A stretch of DNA of 52,776 bases from Planctomycetaceae bacterium (GCA_002683215.1 NYSY01000150.1:1-52776); one strand, 5' to 3'; shown: positions 1 through 8,680, numbered from the stretch's first letter. The notes: generated from the letters alone by a model not told the origin. Numbers and translations: made by a program.

Positions 1-672
1 CTGGAGCGACTCCACCTCGTCGCCCCAGAGATCGATCCGGATCGCGAACTCCTCGTAGGCGGGATAGACCTCGATGCAGTCCCCCTTGACCCGGAACTGC
101 CCGCGGACCGGATCGACCTCGTTCCGCACGTACTGCATGTCCGCGAGGGCGAGCAGGAACTTGCGTCGGTCGATGGCCCGGCCCTTTTCGATCATCACCG
201 TCTTCTTCGCGTATTCAGCCGGCGAACCGAGGCCGTACAGGCAGGAGACGCTCGCCACCACGATCACGTCGCGCCGGCTGAGGAGGCTGCTGGTCGCGGC
301 GAGCCGGAGCCGGTCGAGGTCGTCGTTCCGCGACGCGTCCTTCTCGATGTAGATGTCGCGGGCCGGAATGTACGCTTCCGGCTGGTAGTAGTCGTAGTAG
401 GAGACGAAGTACGAGACCGCGTTCTCCGGGAAGAGTTCGCGGAGCTCTTCGAAGAGCTGGGCGGCAAGCGTCTTGTTGTGGCTGATGACCAGCGTGGGTC
501 GTTCCACGCGTTCGATCACGTTGGCCATGGTGAAGGTCTTGCCGGTGCCGGTCGCGCCGAGCAGCACCTGCTTGCGCCGACCGTCCCGGATGCCGGCCAC
601 CAGCTGTTCGATCGCCTCCGGCTGGTCACCGGTGGGCGAGAACTCGCTCTTCAACTCGAAGGGTCTGGACAC
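1..672 (-). CDS. uvrB: UvrB, excinuclease ABC subunit B (N-terminal part, runs off the left edge)
   Basis: The reverse strand encodes 224 codons of UvrB, the damage-verifying helicase-like subunit of the UvrABC nucleotide excision repair complex. The Walker A motif GATGTGKT is at residues 39-46 and the UvrB-specific beta-hairpin motif [12 protein letters not shown] at about 92-103, the element that inserts between DNA strands. The frame stays open to base 1, so only the N-terminal third is in the window (family proteins are about 670 residues). The start is GTG at 672, or GTG two codons earlier at 678; an in-frame TAG lies just upstream, so no longer start is possible. It follows the ABC permease by about 40 bases on the same strand, with no clear functional link. 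Identity is certain; only the exact start is open. Confidence 0.97.
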   Translation of the reverse strand, partial: MSRPFELKSEFSPTGDQPEAIEQLVAGIRDGRRKQVLLGATGTGKTFTMANVIERVERPTLVISHNKTLAAQLFEELRELFPENAVSYFVSYYDYYQPEAYIPARDIYIEKDASRNDDLDRLRLAATSSLLSRRDVIVVASVSCLYGLGSPAEYAKKTVMIEKGRAIDRRKFLLALADMQYVRNEVDPVRGQFRVKGDCIEVYPAYEEFAIRIDLWGDEVESLQ

Positions 673-713
673 GTCCACATGCTATGCCGTCCGGAAGGCC
701 GTCGTCGGTCTCT

Positions 714-3320
714 TCAGCCGCCGCGGCCGCCGGCGAGCAGCGCTCGAGGTGATCGTCTTCGAAGGGCGAGACTCGCGGGGAGCGAGGCGACGAGCGCCGC
801 GGCGAGGACGAACAGGGCGCCGACGATGGTGGGAATGACCGGGATCGAGAGGGCGAGCTGCAGGCCGGCGAGATCCCGGTAGAGCCCGACCCCCATCCAT
901 GCGAGGTGGATGCCGAGGCCGACCCCGACCACGATCGCCGCGATCGCGGTCGCGGTGATTTCGGCGAGCACCAGTCGCGGCGCGACCTCGGGCGCGCCGC
1001 CCACCGCGCGGATCACGCCAAACTCGAATCCCCGGGCGGTGATGCCGGCGGCGACGACGTTGCCCACGCCGAGGCAGGCGAGCAGGAGCGCCGCCATCGC
1101 GACCGCGGCGGTGACGCTGAGGATTCTTGCTCCGATGTCCTCGACCAGGGCCTTGATGCCGCGTCCGCTCGCGAAGATCGCCCCGGGGATGCTCTCCCGA
1201 AGAACTTCGCCCAGTCGTTCCTCGGCCGCGTCGGCGGCCTCGGCATCGGCCGGAAGATCGAGGTCGAGCTGCATGATGAAGGCTTCGCGGGTTCCGTAGC
1301 GGGTCGCCACGGTGTCGAAGTCCATGAACACGCAGCTCACCGCGTGCTCCATGTAGACGCTTCGGATCCCGAAGAGCCCGGTGGCCATGTCGAGGCCCGC
1401 GGCACCGACCACGCCGACGATTTCGTACGTGGTCTCGTCGCCTTCGGCGCCGAGGGCGATGGTGTCGCCGACCCCGAGGTCGCGGGCCACGAGGAACTCC
1501 TTCGCGACGAGGACCGCATCGCCTTCCTCGAGGCGGGGAATCGCCGCCTCGGCGGTGCCCTCGATCCAGTCGAGCCGGTTCATCTCGAGGAACTCGGCGG
1601 GCTCGAAGCCCACGCAGACCACGTTGGGTGGCGCAAGGTCGCCGGTGCCGAGCCGCTGTGATTCGGCGACGCGGAGCGGGAGGTACCCGACCGGGCTCGC
1701 CGCCGCGACCGCGGGAAGGGCCGCGATGGTGGCCTGCTCGGTTTCCCCGAGTCCGCCGGTCTTCATCACGAAGGCGTCCGCGAAGCGGACCCGTTCGCCG
1801 AAGTCGTCGACCAGCGCGAGCCCGTTGCTCCAGGTGGACACGAGCACCGAGAGTCCGACCATGAGCGCGCCCGCGGTCAGTCCGAGTCGGAAGGCGCCAC
1901 CACGGAGATTGCCCGCGACCAGCGACGGTGGAAGCCTCCAGAGCCGTGCGAGCAACCGCCCGAACAAGCGGGAGACGACGACGAAGATCGGAACCGCGAG
2001 CAGGAAGTAGCCGACGTGGAGGGCGGGCAGGCCGAGGAAGGCGTACACGTTGAAGCGGAGGTCGACGTCGCTGATCGCGAGCAGCAGGAGTTGGAACGCG
2101 ATCAGGACCAGGCCGACGACGCCACAGCCCAGGATCGCGGTGGTCCGGACGGGCCGGGCGCGGTTGGCGAGGGCTTCGAGGGGCGTGGTGGACGCGGCCC
2201 GCCACGCTGGCCAGGCGGCGCCGAGCAGGCCGGCCGCGGTTGCGCCGAGGAAGGCGAGCAGAAGCCCCTCGGGCGGAACGACCAGTCCTCCCGGAAGGAA
2301 ATCGGCGTACCACCACGCGAGGATCGCGGAGAGGCCCACGCCGAGGGGCGGGCCGAGCAGCCCGCCGCCACCGCCGATCGCCAGACCGACGCAGGCCTGG
2401 GAACCCGCGAGCTGGGATCGGCTCGCGCCGATGCACCGGAGCATCGCGAGCTGCCGGATCTGTTCGCCGATGGCCGTCGTCATGCCGATGGCGACGATGA
2501 AGGCGCAGGCGAGGAACGCCACGATGGTGCCGGTGCGGAAACCGACCCGGCTGGCCCGGACCTGCCGGTCGTATCCGGCCCGGGCCCGTTCGGCGGATTC
2601 CAGGCGCAGCGGCGTCTCGATGTTCGCTTCGTGGGTGGCCACCCAGGTCGGGACGTCGAGGCCGTCTTCAAGGACGATGGACACCACGCTCGCCTCGCCG
2701 GTGCGTCCGGAGGCCTCTTCGATCACGCGGCGATCGACGTGCACCCGCGGCTTCTGCAGCGCGCCGAGCTCCGGTCGATCGCGAATGCCCACGATCTCGA
2801 GATCGATCGCGGGGCCGAAGCGTTCGACCCGGATCACCTCGCCCACGCCGGCTTCGAGTCGCCGGGAGGTCAGTGGATCGAGGAGGATCTCCGCCGGGTT
2901 CCCGGGGAATCGACCCTCCAGCAGGTCGTACTGTTCGAAGACGGTGTCGCGTTCGGTCTCGACGCCGCGGGCCTGGACGGTGAGTCGGATCCGCCGGCCG
3001 TCCTCGTCCCGTCGGTCGTCGGTGCGGGCGAGGGTCAGGGCGCCCTCCACCCGTGGGGCCGCCTCGACCACGCCGGGCAGGGTGCGGACGAGTTCGACCA
3101 CTTCGGCATCGAAAGGGGATCCGTAGCGGTGCACGATCCGGGCGTCGACGGCACCGATCGATCGTGAGATCCGGTGCTCGATGCTCCCCTGCACGGTGCG
3201 CATGCCGGTGGCGACCGCCGCCACGAGGGCCGACGCCATCGCCACCGCGATCACCAGCAGCGTGGTGCGGACCCTACGCCCGGACAGGACGTGTCGCGCG
3301 ATGTGCCAGCTCGCTCTCAT
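714..3320 (-). CDS. ABC transporter permease, MacB/LolC-FtsX superfamily (868 aa, fused double-permease form)
   Basis: This is a large inner-membrane permease. After a short N-terminus comes TM1 (about residues 18-42), a long extracytoplasmic domain, then three TM segments with the FtsX-domain feature REQIRQLAMLRCIGAS-like at about 300 (seen as GEQIRQLAMLRCIGA). A second periplasmic region and a second set of TM segments follow, with a second related loop (FEFGVIRAVGGAP) near 800. This duplicated layout is typical of the roughly 800-900 residue predicted permeases of lipoprotein or macrolide-type exporters, which move substrate by mechanotransmission. The gene overlaps the 3' end of the upstream ATPase gene by 47 bases, so the two are translationally linked and form one transporter. 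Substrate cannot be told from sequence. Confidence 0.9.
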   Translation of the reverse strand: MRASWHIARHVLSGRRVRTTLLVIAVAMASALVAAVATGMRTVQGSIEHRISRSIGAVDARIVHRYGSPFDAEVVELVRTLPGVVEAAPRVEGALTLARTDDRRDEDGRRIRLTVQARGVETERDTVFEQYDLLEGRFPGNPAEILLDPLTSRRLEAGVGEVIRVERFGPAIDLEIVGIRDRPELGALQKPRVHVDRRVIEEASGRTGEASVVSIVLEDGLDVPTWVATHEANIETPLRLESAERARAGYDRQVRASRVGFRTGTIVAFLACAFIVAIGMTTAIGEQIRQLAMLRCIGASRSQLAGSQACVGLAIGGGGGLLGPPLGVGLSAILAWWYADFLPGGLVVPPEGLLLAFLGATAAGLLGAAWPAWRAASTTPLEALANRARPVRTTAILGCGVVGLVLIAFQLLLLAISDVDLRFNVYAFLGLPALHVGYFLLAVPIFVVVSRLFGRLLARLWRLPPSLVAGNLRGGAFRLGLTAGALMVGLSVLVSTWSNGLALVDDFGERVRFADAFVMKTGGLGETEQATIAALPAVAAASPVGYLPLRVAESQRLGTGDLAPPNVVCVGFEPAEFLEMNRLDWIEGTAEAAIPRLEEGDAVLVAKEFLVARDLGVGDTIALGAEGDETTYEIVGVVGAAGLDMATGLFGIRSVYMEHAVSCVFMDFDTVATRYGTREAFIMQLDLDLPADAEAADAAEERLGEVLRESIPGAIFASGRGIKALVEDIGARILSVTAAVAMAALLLACLGVGNVVAAGITARGFEFGVIRAVGGAPEVAPRLVLAEITATAIAAIVVGVGLGIHLAWMGVGLYRDLAGLQLALSIPVIPTIVGALFVLAAALVASLPASLALRRRSPRALLAGGRGG

Positions 3321-4029
3321 CCATGCCCTCCGTCTGGAAGTCGTCGGCGACGCGGCCGTCCTGGAGTACCAGGACCCGGCGGCAGTGCGTCGCCGCCGCG
3401 GGTTCGTGGGTCACCATGAGCACGAGGACCTCCCGCGCGGTTCCAAGCTCGTCCAGCAGGCCCCAGAGTCGGTCGCTTGCGGAACTGTCGAGGGCGCCCG
3501 TGGGTTCGTCGGCGAGCAGGACCGGCGGCGCGAAGAGCAGCGATCGCGCGATCGCGACCCGTTGCTGCTCCCCGCCGGACAGTGCATCGGGTCGGTGTTC
3601 CGTTCGATCGCCGAGGCCGAGTTCGTCGAGAAGTGCGCCGGCGCGGTCTCTGAGGTCGCGTTCGTGGCCGCCGTCCAGCACCCCGGGGAGCATCACGTTC
3701 TCGATCGCCGACATCGACGCGAGCAGATTGAACTGCTGGAAGACGATGCCGATCCCGCGTCGACGGAACGCGGTCAGCCCCGTTTCGTCCATGTCGTCGA
3801 TTCGGGCGTCGCCCACTCGGATCGTTCCCGAGTCGGGGCGATCGAGTCCGCCGATGAGGTGGAGCAGGGTCGACTTGCCGCTGCCGCTGGGGCCCATCAC
3901 GGCACAGAGCCCCGGCTCGTGGAGATCGAGGTCGATGCCACGGACCGCCTCGACCCGGCGTTCGCCGAGCGAATAGGACTTGCGGAGATCCCGGATCTCG
4001 ATGCCCCGAAACGCTTCTGGTGCGGTCAT
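3274..4029 (-). CDS. ABC transporter ATP-binding protein, MacB/LolD type
   Basis: A 251-residue ABC ATPase. Walker A GPSGSGKST is at residues 46-54, the Q-loop in IVFQQFN near 96-101, the signature LSGGEQ at 150-155, and Walker B LLADEP at 171-176 followed by TGALD. The order and the spacing, including the LLADEPTGALD form, are those of the MacB/LolD/FtsE group that pairs with FtsX-type permeases, which is exactly what the next gene downstream encodes. It powers that permease from the cytoplasmic side. ATG start at 4029. The gene ends 47 bases inside the permease gene. Substrate is unknown; lipoprotein release (LolCDE-like) or general envelope export are the family possibilities. Confidence 0.93.
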   Translation of the reverse strand: MTAPEAFRGIEIRDLRKSYSLGERRVEAVRGIDLDLHEPGLCAVMGPSGSGKSTLLHLIGGLDRPDSGTIRVGDARIDDMDETGLTAFRRRGIGIVFQQFNLLASMSAIENVMLPGVLDGGHERDLRDRAGALLDELGLGDRTEHRPDALSGGEQQRVAIARSLLFAPPVLLADEPTGALDSSASDRLWGLLDELGTAREVLVLMVTHEPAAATHCRRVLVLQDGRVADDFQTEGMDESELAHRATRPVRA

Positions 4030-4137
4030 GGTGACGACGGTCCTCTCGGACGAGGGGTTCGTTCGGGGGCTCCGCCGGATGCGGGGCCCTTCGGGCTTCG
4101 CTTGGTGTTCGGGCGGAGCCGCGGTCCGCGAGGGGGT

Positions 4138-4515
4138 TCAGGCGTTCATGGCGTCGTACGCCGCGGCATCCATCAGAGACTCGAGGGGGCCGGCATCGGC
4201 GACCCGGAGGCGGATGAGCCAGCCTTCGCCGTAGGGATCGTTGTTCACGATCGAGGGATCGTCGACGACGGCGTTGTTGGCGTCCGCGACCTCGCCCGCG
4301 ACGGCGGTGTAGATGTCGCTGGTGGTCTTGACCGATTCCACCTCGCCGACCGAATCCCCGGCGGCCAGTTCGGTTCCCGCGGGCTTCATCTCGACGTAGG
4401 TGATGTCGGTGAGGGCTTCGGTCGCATGGGTCGTGATTCCGATCGTCACGTGGTCGCCGTCGACGAGAAACCACTCGTGGGACTCGGAGTATCGGCGATC
4501 GGCGGGGCTCGACAT
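4138..4515 (-). CDS. gcvH: Glycine cleavage system H protein
   Basis: GcvH shuttles the methylamine intermediate between the P, T and L proteins of the glycine cleavage system on a lipoyl arm. The 125-residue protein matches the family length. The N-terminal YSESHEW motif is at about 9-15 and the lipoylation site is Lys63 within VESVKTTSDIY, where many homologues have VESVKAASDIY. The C-terminal NxDPYGEGWL motif is present. No gcvT or gcvP lies beside it; the neighbours are an ABC transporter downstream and a long non-coding gap upstream, so in this genome gcvH stands apart from its partners within the window. I looked for a glycine riboswitch upstream and did not recognise one. Confidence 0.97.
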   Translation of the reverse strand: MSSPADRRYSESHEWFLVDGDHVTIGITTHATEALTDITYVEMKPAGTELAAGDSVGEVESVKTTSDIYTAVAGEVADANNAVVDDPSIVNNDPYGEGWLIRLRVADAGPLESLMDAAAYDAMNA

Positions 4516-4580
4516 GGCGGGGATCCGGGAACGGGACTCGGGGGCGTCGGAGGTACCTCCCTCTCGACGGACGGCGGTCG

Positions 4581-4606
4581 ATCATACCCCGCAATCACCA
4601 TTGCAA
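4581..4606 (-). promoter_or_regulatory. Possible promoter for gcvH
   Basis: Read on the reverse strand, TTGCAA (4606-4601) and TATGAT (4586-4581) resemble -35 and -10 boxes in otherwise very GC-rich DNA, about 65 bases before the gcvH start. The spacer is only 14 bases, short of the usual 16-18, so the -10 is more believable than the pair. Confidence 0.3.
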
Positions 4607-4697
4607 GGGGTCGAAGGGGGATTGGGACGGAGGTGGGAGAATACCCCAAACCCCACCCAATCGACCCACCGGGGCTTTCCGATCTGAATTCCGACGC

Positions 4698-4788
4698 TAT
4701 GTTGGTCAGGTCGCGGCAGACGCGGCCACTTCATTTGATCTTTCTCCCCTCTGGAAAGCACCGGTCTCACGACCGGTGCTTTCTTTTC
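4698..4788 (+). ncRNA. Candidate small RNA ending in a strong terminator
   Basis: No plus-strand protein gene lies anywhere in the first 4.9 kb, yet a strong plus-strand terminator stands at 4754-4787. Just before it is a second hairpin: GGTCGCG (4709-4715), loop GCAGA, CGCGGCC (4721-4727). Between the hairpins is an unpaired pyrimidine-rich stretch of about 26 bases that includes TTTCTCCCCTCT, complementary to purine-rich Shine-Dalgarno sequences. Hairpin, C/U-rich linker, terminator is a common layout for trans-acting regulatory RNAs. A weak -10-like TATGTT occurs at 4698-4703, giving a transcript of roughly 80 bases. It is not recognisable as SRP RNA, 6S RNA or tmRNA. The terminator is seen; the RNA itself is inference. 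Confidence 0.35.
4754..4787 (+). terminator. Rho-independent terminator with no upstream protein gene
   Basis: Perfect 13-bp stem: GAAAGCACCGGTC (4754-4766), loop TCAC, GACCGGTGCTTTC (4771-4783), followed by TTTT. On the opposite strand the stem is followed by CCAGAGG, so the U-tract defines a plus-strand terminator. It would end whatever is transcribed rightwards through 4516-4753 and insulate the gene that begins at 4956. Confidence 0.8.
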
Positions 4789-4929
4789 GTCCATCGCCTT
4801 CAACGACACGCCGCACGGTGTCACGCGGCGGCCGGGCGAAGTCGACGGTTCGGTGGTCGATCGGGGACGTCGCCTCCCGGCGCGAATCGACCGGAATCGA
4901 TCCGGGACGGTTCGTTTCGGCCGCTTCGT

Positions 4930-4935
4930 TACACT
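4930..4935 (+). promoter_or_regulatory. Possible -10 box for the 4956 operon
   Basis: TACACT lies 20 bases before the ATG at 4956, in the right position for a short leader. No convincing -35 box is seen. It is supported mainly by position after the terminator at 4754-4787 and by the absence of any other start signal for this plus-strand gene run. Confidence 0.3.
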
Positions 4936-4955
4936 TCAGCCTTCTTGAACGGACG

Positions 4956-5813
4956 ATGACGGATCTGGAGGATCGGTTCTTGGCGCAGATTCAACTTCTG
5001 ATGACGGCCTCGGTGGCGGCTTTTCGGAGCCGGATCGAATCGCCGGATGACCCGCTCGAACTGGACGACATGCCGCGTTTCGCCGTGGGTGAGCTCGGCG
5101 TCCGGGGGCTGTCGATCCCTGCTTCGATGCTCACCGGCCTCGATGCCACCGCGCTGGAGCGGATTCGGGACGAAGCGGATCGCGCCCGATGTCCGACCCT
5201 GCTGCTCTTCGAAGAGGCGGGGTTCGACCTCGGCACCAGCGATTCCGCGACCCGGGCGGCGGCCATCGATCGAATCGGACGCCTGGCCCGGGCGGCGAGC
5301 ATGCTGGGCTGTGCGAATCTCGGCATCGGATGCACGGGTGCCGACGACGAGACACGCTTCGATCTCGCCGCCGTCGCCCTCCGCGAGGTGATGCAGAAGA
5401 TCGACCGCTACGACGTGAACCTGCTTCTGGGCAACCATCCGGGACTCACCGAAGATCCGGATCGTCTGACCGAACTCATCAAGAAGGTCGGCGGATTCCG
5501 AATCGGCTCGCTGCCGGACTTCCGGACCGCCCATGATTCCGGCGACTACGCCGGCAATCTTCGTCGCCTGGCACCGTACGCCGGCACGATCATGGCCACC
5601 GTCGGCGCCGCCGCCCGGGGCCGGAAGCCCGCGGCCGCGTCGAAGGACAAGACCCCGTTCGACGTGGCCGAAGGCCTTCGTTCGGTGCTTGCGGTCGGCT
5701 ACCAGCATGCGATTTCACTGGATCACGCGGGGGGTAAGAATGCGGCGGCCGCCATCATCGCGGCCCGCGAGTTGCTCGAGGAAGGGTTGGAAAGTCACGC
5801 GGAGGGGGAATGA
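4956..5813 (+). CDS. Sugar phosphate isomerase/epimerase-like TIM-barrel protein
   Basis: A 285-residue cytosolic protein that reads as an AP endonuclease 2/xylose isomerase-like TIM barrel. It has alternating beta and amphipathic alpha stretches, a strand ending PTLLLFEEAGFD, then ANLGIGC, then DVNLLLGNHPG, then FRIGSLPDF and a late strand ISLDHAGGK. The aligned acidic and histidine residues (E, H, D) at strand ends fit metal binding, but I cannot assign a substrate. The frame is open further upstream to 4776, but that part lies on the terminator region and encodes low-complexity sequence, so ATG 4956 is preferred. The stop overlaps the cmk start by 4 bases. Its placement at the head of a cmk-plsC-cca run gives no pathway clue. 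Confidence 0.7.
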   Translation: MTDLEDRFLAQIQLLMTASVAAFRSRIESPDDPLELDDMPRFAVGELGVRGLSIPASMLTGLDATALERIRDEADRARCPTLLLFEEAGFDLGTSDSATRAAAIDRIGRLARAASMLGCANLGIGCTGADDETRFDLAAVALREVMQKIDRYDVNLLLGNHPGLTEDPDRLTELIKKVGGFRIGSLPDFRTAHDSGDYAGNLRRLAPYAGTIMATVGAAARGRKPAAASKDKTPFDVAEGLRSVLAVGYQHAISLDHAGGKNAAAAIIAARELLEEGLESHAEGE

Positions 5814-6556
5814 GAACGATGCCCGCACCGTCGGACGATCCCGCTCGCACCACCTCGTCCCGAGACCAAGAAGCGATTTTTCCGCTGATCGTGACGATCG
5901 ACGGGCCGGCGGGAACCGGCAAGTCGACCGTGGCGCAACGCGTCGCGGAGCGGTTGGGACTGATGGTGCTCGACACCGGGGCGATGTACCGGGCCGCGGC
6001 GCTGCTGGTGATCCGGCTCGGGACCGATCCCTCGGATGGCGTGGCGATCGCTGCCGCGATCGAAACCCACTCCATGGAGGTCGACTTCACCGCGGATCCC
6101 CCCACGCTCCAGCTCGATGGGCACGACCCCGGGGAGGAACTTCGAAGTCGGGAGGTCGAAGCGATCGTCTCGATCGTCGCGGCCCAACCCGAGGTCCGGC
6201 AGCGACTCGTCGCGGTCCAGCGGGCGATTGCGGCCTCGCACCCGCACCTCGTGACCGAGGGGCGCGACCAGGGATCGGTGGTCTTCCCGGATGCCCAGGC
6301 CAGGTTCTACCTCACGGCATCCAGTGAGATCCGGGCGAAGCGTCGCGTGGATCAGCTTCGTCGAAAGGGTCAGTCCCCGGATCCGGTCGAGATCCGAAAC
6401 GGAATCGAGGCCCGGGATCGACTGGATGCGGGACGTTCCGACGCCCCCCTGACCAGGCCGATCGGGGCGATCGAGATCGACACCGACGAGCTCAGCCTCG
6501 ATGAGGTCGTGGATCGGATGATCCAGTCGATTCCCACGCGAGGCGGGCGGTCATGA
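5810..6556 (+). CDS. cmk: Cytidylate kinase
   Basis: Cmk phosphorylates CMP and dCMP to the diphosphates. The 248-residue protein has a P-loop GPAGTGKST at residues 32-40, then the family motif LDTGAMYRAAAL shortly after. The acceptor-side TEGRDQGSVVFPDA (family form GRDIGTVVFPDA) and the lid-region SSEIRAKRR and DRLDAGRSDAPL are also present. The usual GRD-I-G reads GRD-Q-G here. The N-terminus is about 20 residues longer than E. coli Cmk; ATG at 5819 is an alternative start and is better spaced from the GGAGGGGG sequence just upstream. The gene overlaps both its neighbours by 4 bases, indicating translational coupling with the TIM-barrel gene before it and plsC after it. Confidence 0.96.
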   Translation: MRTMPAPSDDPARTTSSRDQEAIFPLIVTIDGPAGTGKSTVAQRVAERLGLMVLDTGAMYRAAALLVIRLGTDPSDGVAIAAAIETHSMEVDFTADPPTLQLDGHDPGEELRSREVEAIVSIVAAQPEVRQRLVAVQRAIAASHPHLVTEGRDQGSVVFPDAQARFYLTASSEIRAKRRVDQLRRKGQSPDPVEIRNGIEARDRLDAGRSDAPLTRPIGAIEIDTDELSLDEVVDRMIQSIPTRGGRS

Positions 6557-7287
6557 AGCGGTTCGAGTTCGCCCGTCGAGCCCCCGGGCGGCCGGCCATC
6601 GCGACGCTCTGGTGGGACATCTGCCAGTCCTTGTCCGCGCTGTTCGTGAAGGTCGGGTTCGGGCTCCGGGTGACCGGGCGGGAACGAATCCCTTCGAACG
6701 GCCCGCTGCTCTACCTCTCCAACCACCAGTCGTTCATGGACCCGGTGATCAACGGGGCCTTGATCCACGATCGTCCGTTTCGCCCGTTTGCGCGGGAGAC
6801 GCTGTTTCGCGGACCGTTCGGTTGGTTGATCCATTCCCTCGGAGCGCTGCCGGTGTCGGGTGGTGGTGGCGACAAGGCGGTGATGCGAGCGGCGATCGCC
6901 GAACTCAAGGCCGGCCGATGCGTGCTCATCTACCCCGAGGGGACGCGGTGCCCGGACGGTACCGTGAAGACCTTCAAGTCCGGAATCGCCCTTCTGCTCA
7001 AGCGGGCGGATGCGACCATCGTCCCCATCGGCATCGACGGGGCTTTCGACGCGTGGCCCCGGAATCGTTCGCGTCCTCGATGGCGGCGGCCGATCGAGTG
7101 CGAGGCGGGGGCGCCCATCGCCGCGAAGGACCTGCTCGCGGAAGGCGTGCCGGAGGCGCTTCAACGCCTCGAACGCGACGTGGACGAGCTCCGGCTTCGG
7201 TGTCGCGCGAGGCTTCGGGCCCGCTTCGGACCGGAGGTTCCGGAACCCGGGCCCGGTGATGAACGCTTGTCGGATGCGTCCGAATGA
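6553..7287 (+). CDS. plsC: 1-acyl-sn-glycerol-3-phosphate acyltransferase (PlsC family)
   Basis: Membrane-associated acyltransferase that adds the second acyl chain to lysophosphatidate in phospholipid synthesis. The catalytic NHx4D motif is NHQSFMD at residues 57-63 and the glycerophosphate-binding PEGTR at 128-132, both correctly spaced. A hydrophobic N-terminal stretch (about 20-40) fits membrane association. Length of 244 residues is usual. The start overlaps cmk by 4 bases (ATGA) and the stop overlaps the next gene by 4 bases. cmk next to a PlsC-type gene is a common arrangement because CTP feeds CDP-diacylglycerol synthesis. Other lysophospholipid acyl acceptors are possible for the family. 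Confidence 0.93.
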   Translation: MKRFEFARRAPGRPAIATLWWDICQSLSALFVKVGFGLRVTGRERIPSNGPLLYLSNHQSFMDPVINGALIHDRPFRPFARETLFRGPFGWLIHSLGALPVSGGGGDKAVMRAAIAELKAGRCVLIYPEGTRCPDGTVKTFKSGIALLLKRADATIVPIGIDGAFDAWPRNRSRPRWRRPIECEAGAPIAAKDLLAEGVPEALQRLERDVDELRLRCRARLRARFGPEVPEPGPGDERLSDASE

Positions 7288-8534
7288 CCGCGGCCTCGGT
7301 CGATTTCGGGGAAGTTCGAAGCGCTGCGCTGCGAATCGCTCGAAGCCTGATCGAGGCTGGCCACGAGACCTATTTCGCAGGCGGATGCGTACGCGATCGG
7401 TTGTTCGGCCACGCGCCGACCGACATCGACATCGCGACGGCGGCGACCCCCGACGCGGTGCGGGCGATCTTTCCGAGAGCAAGAGGCGTGGGGGCGAGCT
7501 TCGGGGTGATGCTCGTGCCGCACGACCGGTGCAGCATCGAGGTGGCGACCTTCCGATCCGACTTCGCCTACGAGGATGGACGGCGTCCCGGGCGGGTGCG
7601 TTACGGCACCGCTGAAGAAGACGCCCAACGCCGGGACTTCACGATCAACGGCTTGTTCGAAGTGCCGTCCGACGGACGGATCGTCGATCTCGTCGGCGGC
7701 CGCGCGGACATCGAGGCGCGGTTGCTTCGGGCGATCGGTGATCCCGAGGATCGTTTCGAGGAGGACCGGCTGCGGATGCTCCGCGGCGTTCGTTTCGCCG
7801 CCCGGTTCGACCTCGCGATGGATCCGGCCACCGAGGCCGCGATCTCGGCGAGGGCCGATCGGCTCGGTGGTGTGAGCCGGGAACGGGTCGGGCAGGAGAT
7901 CCGCCGGATGCTCGCGGACCAGGGGCGGGTTCGAACGGCCGGATTGGTGGAATCCACGACCCTTGACCGCGCGGTCCTCGGAGTCCCTCGCGCGACGGCC
8001 GAATCAGGGCATCCCCGGCTCGTCGCGATGCCTGAATCGGCGCTGTGGATCGATGCACTGGCGGCCTGGGAACTGGATCGAGGCACCGCGGACGATGCCG
8101 TGGAGCGTCTCACGCAGGCCCTGGTGCTGTCCAACGAGGAGACGTCCACCCTTCGGGGCCTGCTGGAAACCCGCCATCGACTGCTCGAGGCGTGGGATCG
8201 GTCGGGGGTCGCCGCCCGCAAGCGGCTCGCGGCGACGGCCATCTTCCCTCGCGCCTGTGATCTGCTGGCGACCGAGGCGCCCGATCTGGTCGCGGGCGTG
8301 CTTCGGGAGACGGACGAGCTCCGATCGACCGGACTCGCGCCGACGCCACTGCTGACCGGTGAGGACCTGAAGTCGATCGGACTCATCGCGGGTCCGGTCT
8401 TCGGCCGAATCCTCGCCGAGGTGTACGACGCCCAGCTCGAAGGGCGGGTGCGTGACCGAGAGGAGGCGATTTCCCTGGCGCGTGACCTGGGCGATGCACC
8501 GGATGCCCCGCAGGGCTCACAATGCGACGGCTGA
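7284..8534 (+). CDS. CCA-adding tRNA nucleotidyltransferase / poly(A) polymerase family
   Basis: A 416-residue class II nucleotidyltransferase. The head domain has GGCVRD at residues 33-38 and the metal-binding DxD at Asp47 and Asp49 (TDIDIAT). Then come the RRDFTINGL motif and the neck-domain EEDRLRMLRGVRFAARF motif that holds the nucleotide-selecting EDxxR residues. The tail region is helical and ends without an HD domain. These are the features of CCA-adding enzymes, which repair or complete tRNA 3' ends, a required step here because the tRNA-Ser gene at 30365 does not encode CCA. Adding only A or only CC is possible in split systems, so the symbol is left open. Start overlaps plsC by 4 bases. 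Confidence 0.93.
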   Translation: MTAASVDFGEVRSAALRIARSLIEAGHETYFAGGCVRDRLFGHAPTDIDIATAATPDAVRAIFPRARGVGASFGVMLVPHDRCSIEVATFRSDFAYEDGRRPGRVRYGTAEEDAQRRDFTINGLFEVPSDGRIVDLVGGRADIEARLLRAIGDPEDRFEEDRLRMLRGVRFAARFDLAMDPATEAAISARADRLGGVSRERVGQEIRRMLADQGRVRTAGLVESTTLDRAVLGVPRATAESGHPRLVAMPESALWIDALAAWELDRGTADDAVERLTQALVLSNEETSTLRGLLETRHRLLEAWDRSGVAARKRLAATAIFPRACDLLATEAPDLVAGVLRETDELRSTGLAPTPLLTGEDLKSIGLIAGPVFGRILAEVYDAQLEGRVRDREEAISLARDLGDAPDAPQGSQCDG

Positions 8535-8680
8535 CCGCGACAAAAGCACGAAAAAAAACGTCAGGCTGCGAGGAACCGGACGCGGATTTGAGTCGTCTAC
8601 TTGATATCCTGACGCAGCCGGGATTCACTCCTGCACCGATCCCGATTTCGTTCCGACCGTCCCGCCCTCTGGAGTCCAGA

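Noticed and set aside
4516-4700. Glycine riboswitch upstream of gcvH.
   Set aside because: I saw no recognisable glycine aptamer core on the minus strand in this gap, only a possible -10 box.
4698-4730. Signal recognition particle RNA suggested by GGTCAGGT.
   Set aside because: The conserved domain IV with its GGAA-type tetraloop and AGCAG internal loop is absent; the hairpin loop is GCAGA instead.
3181-4959. Long plus-strand frame reaching to the TIM-barrel region.
   Set aside because: It is antisense to the ABC ATPase and gcvH and passes through a terminator; no domain visible.
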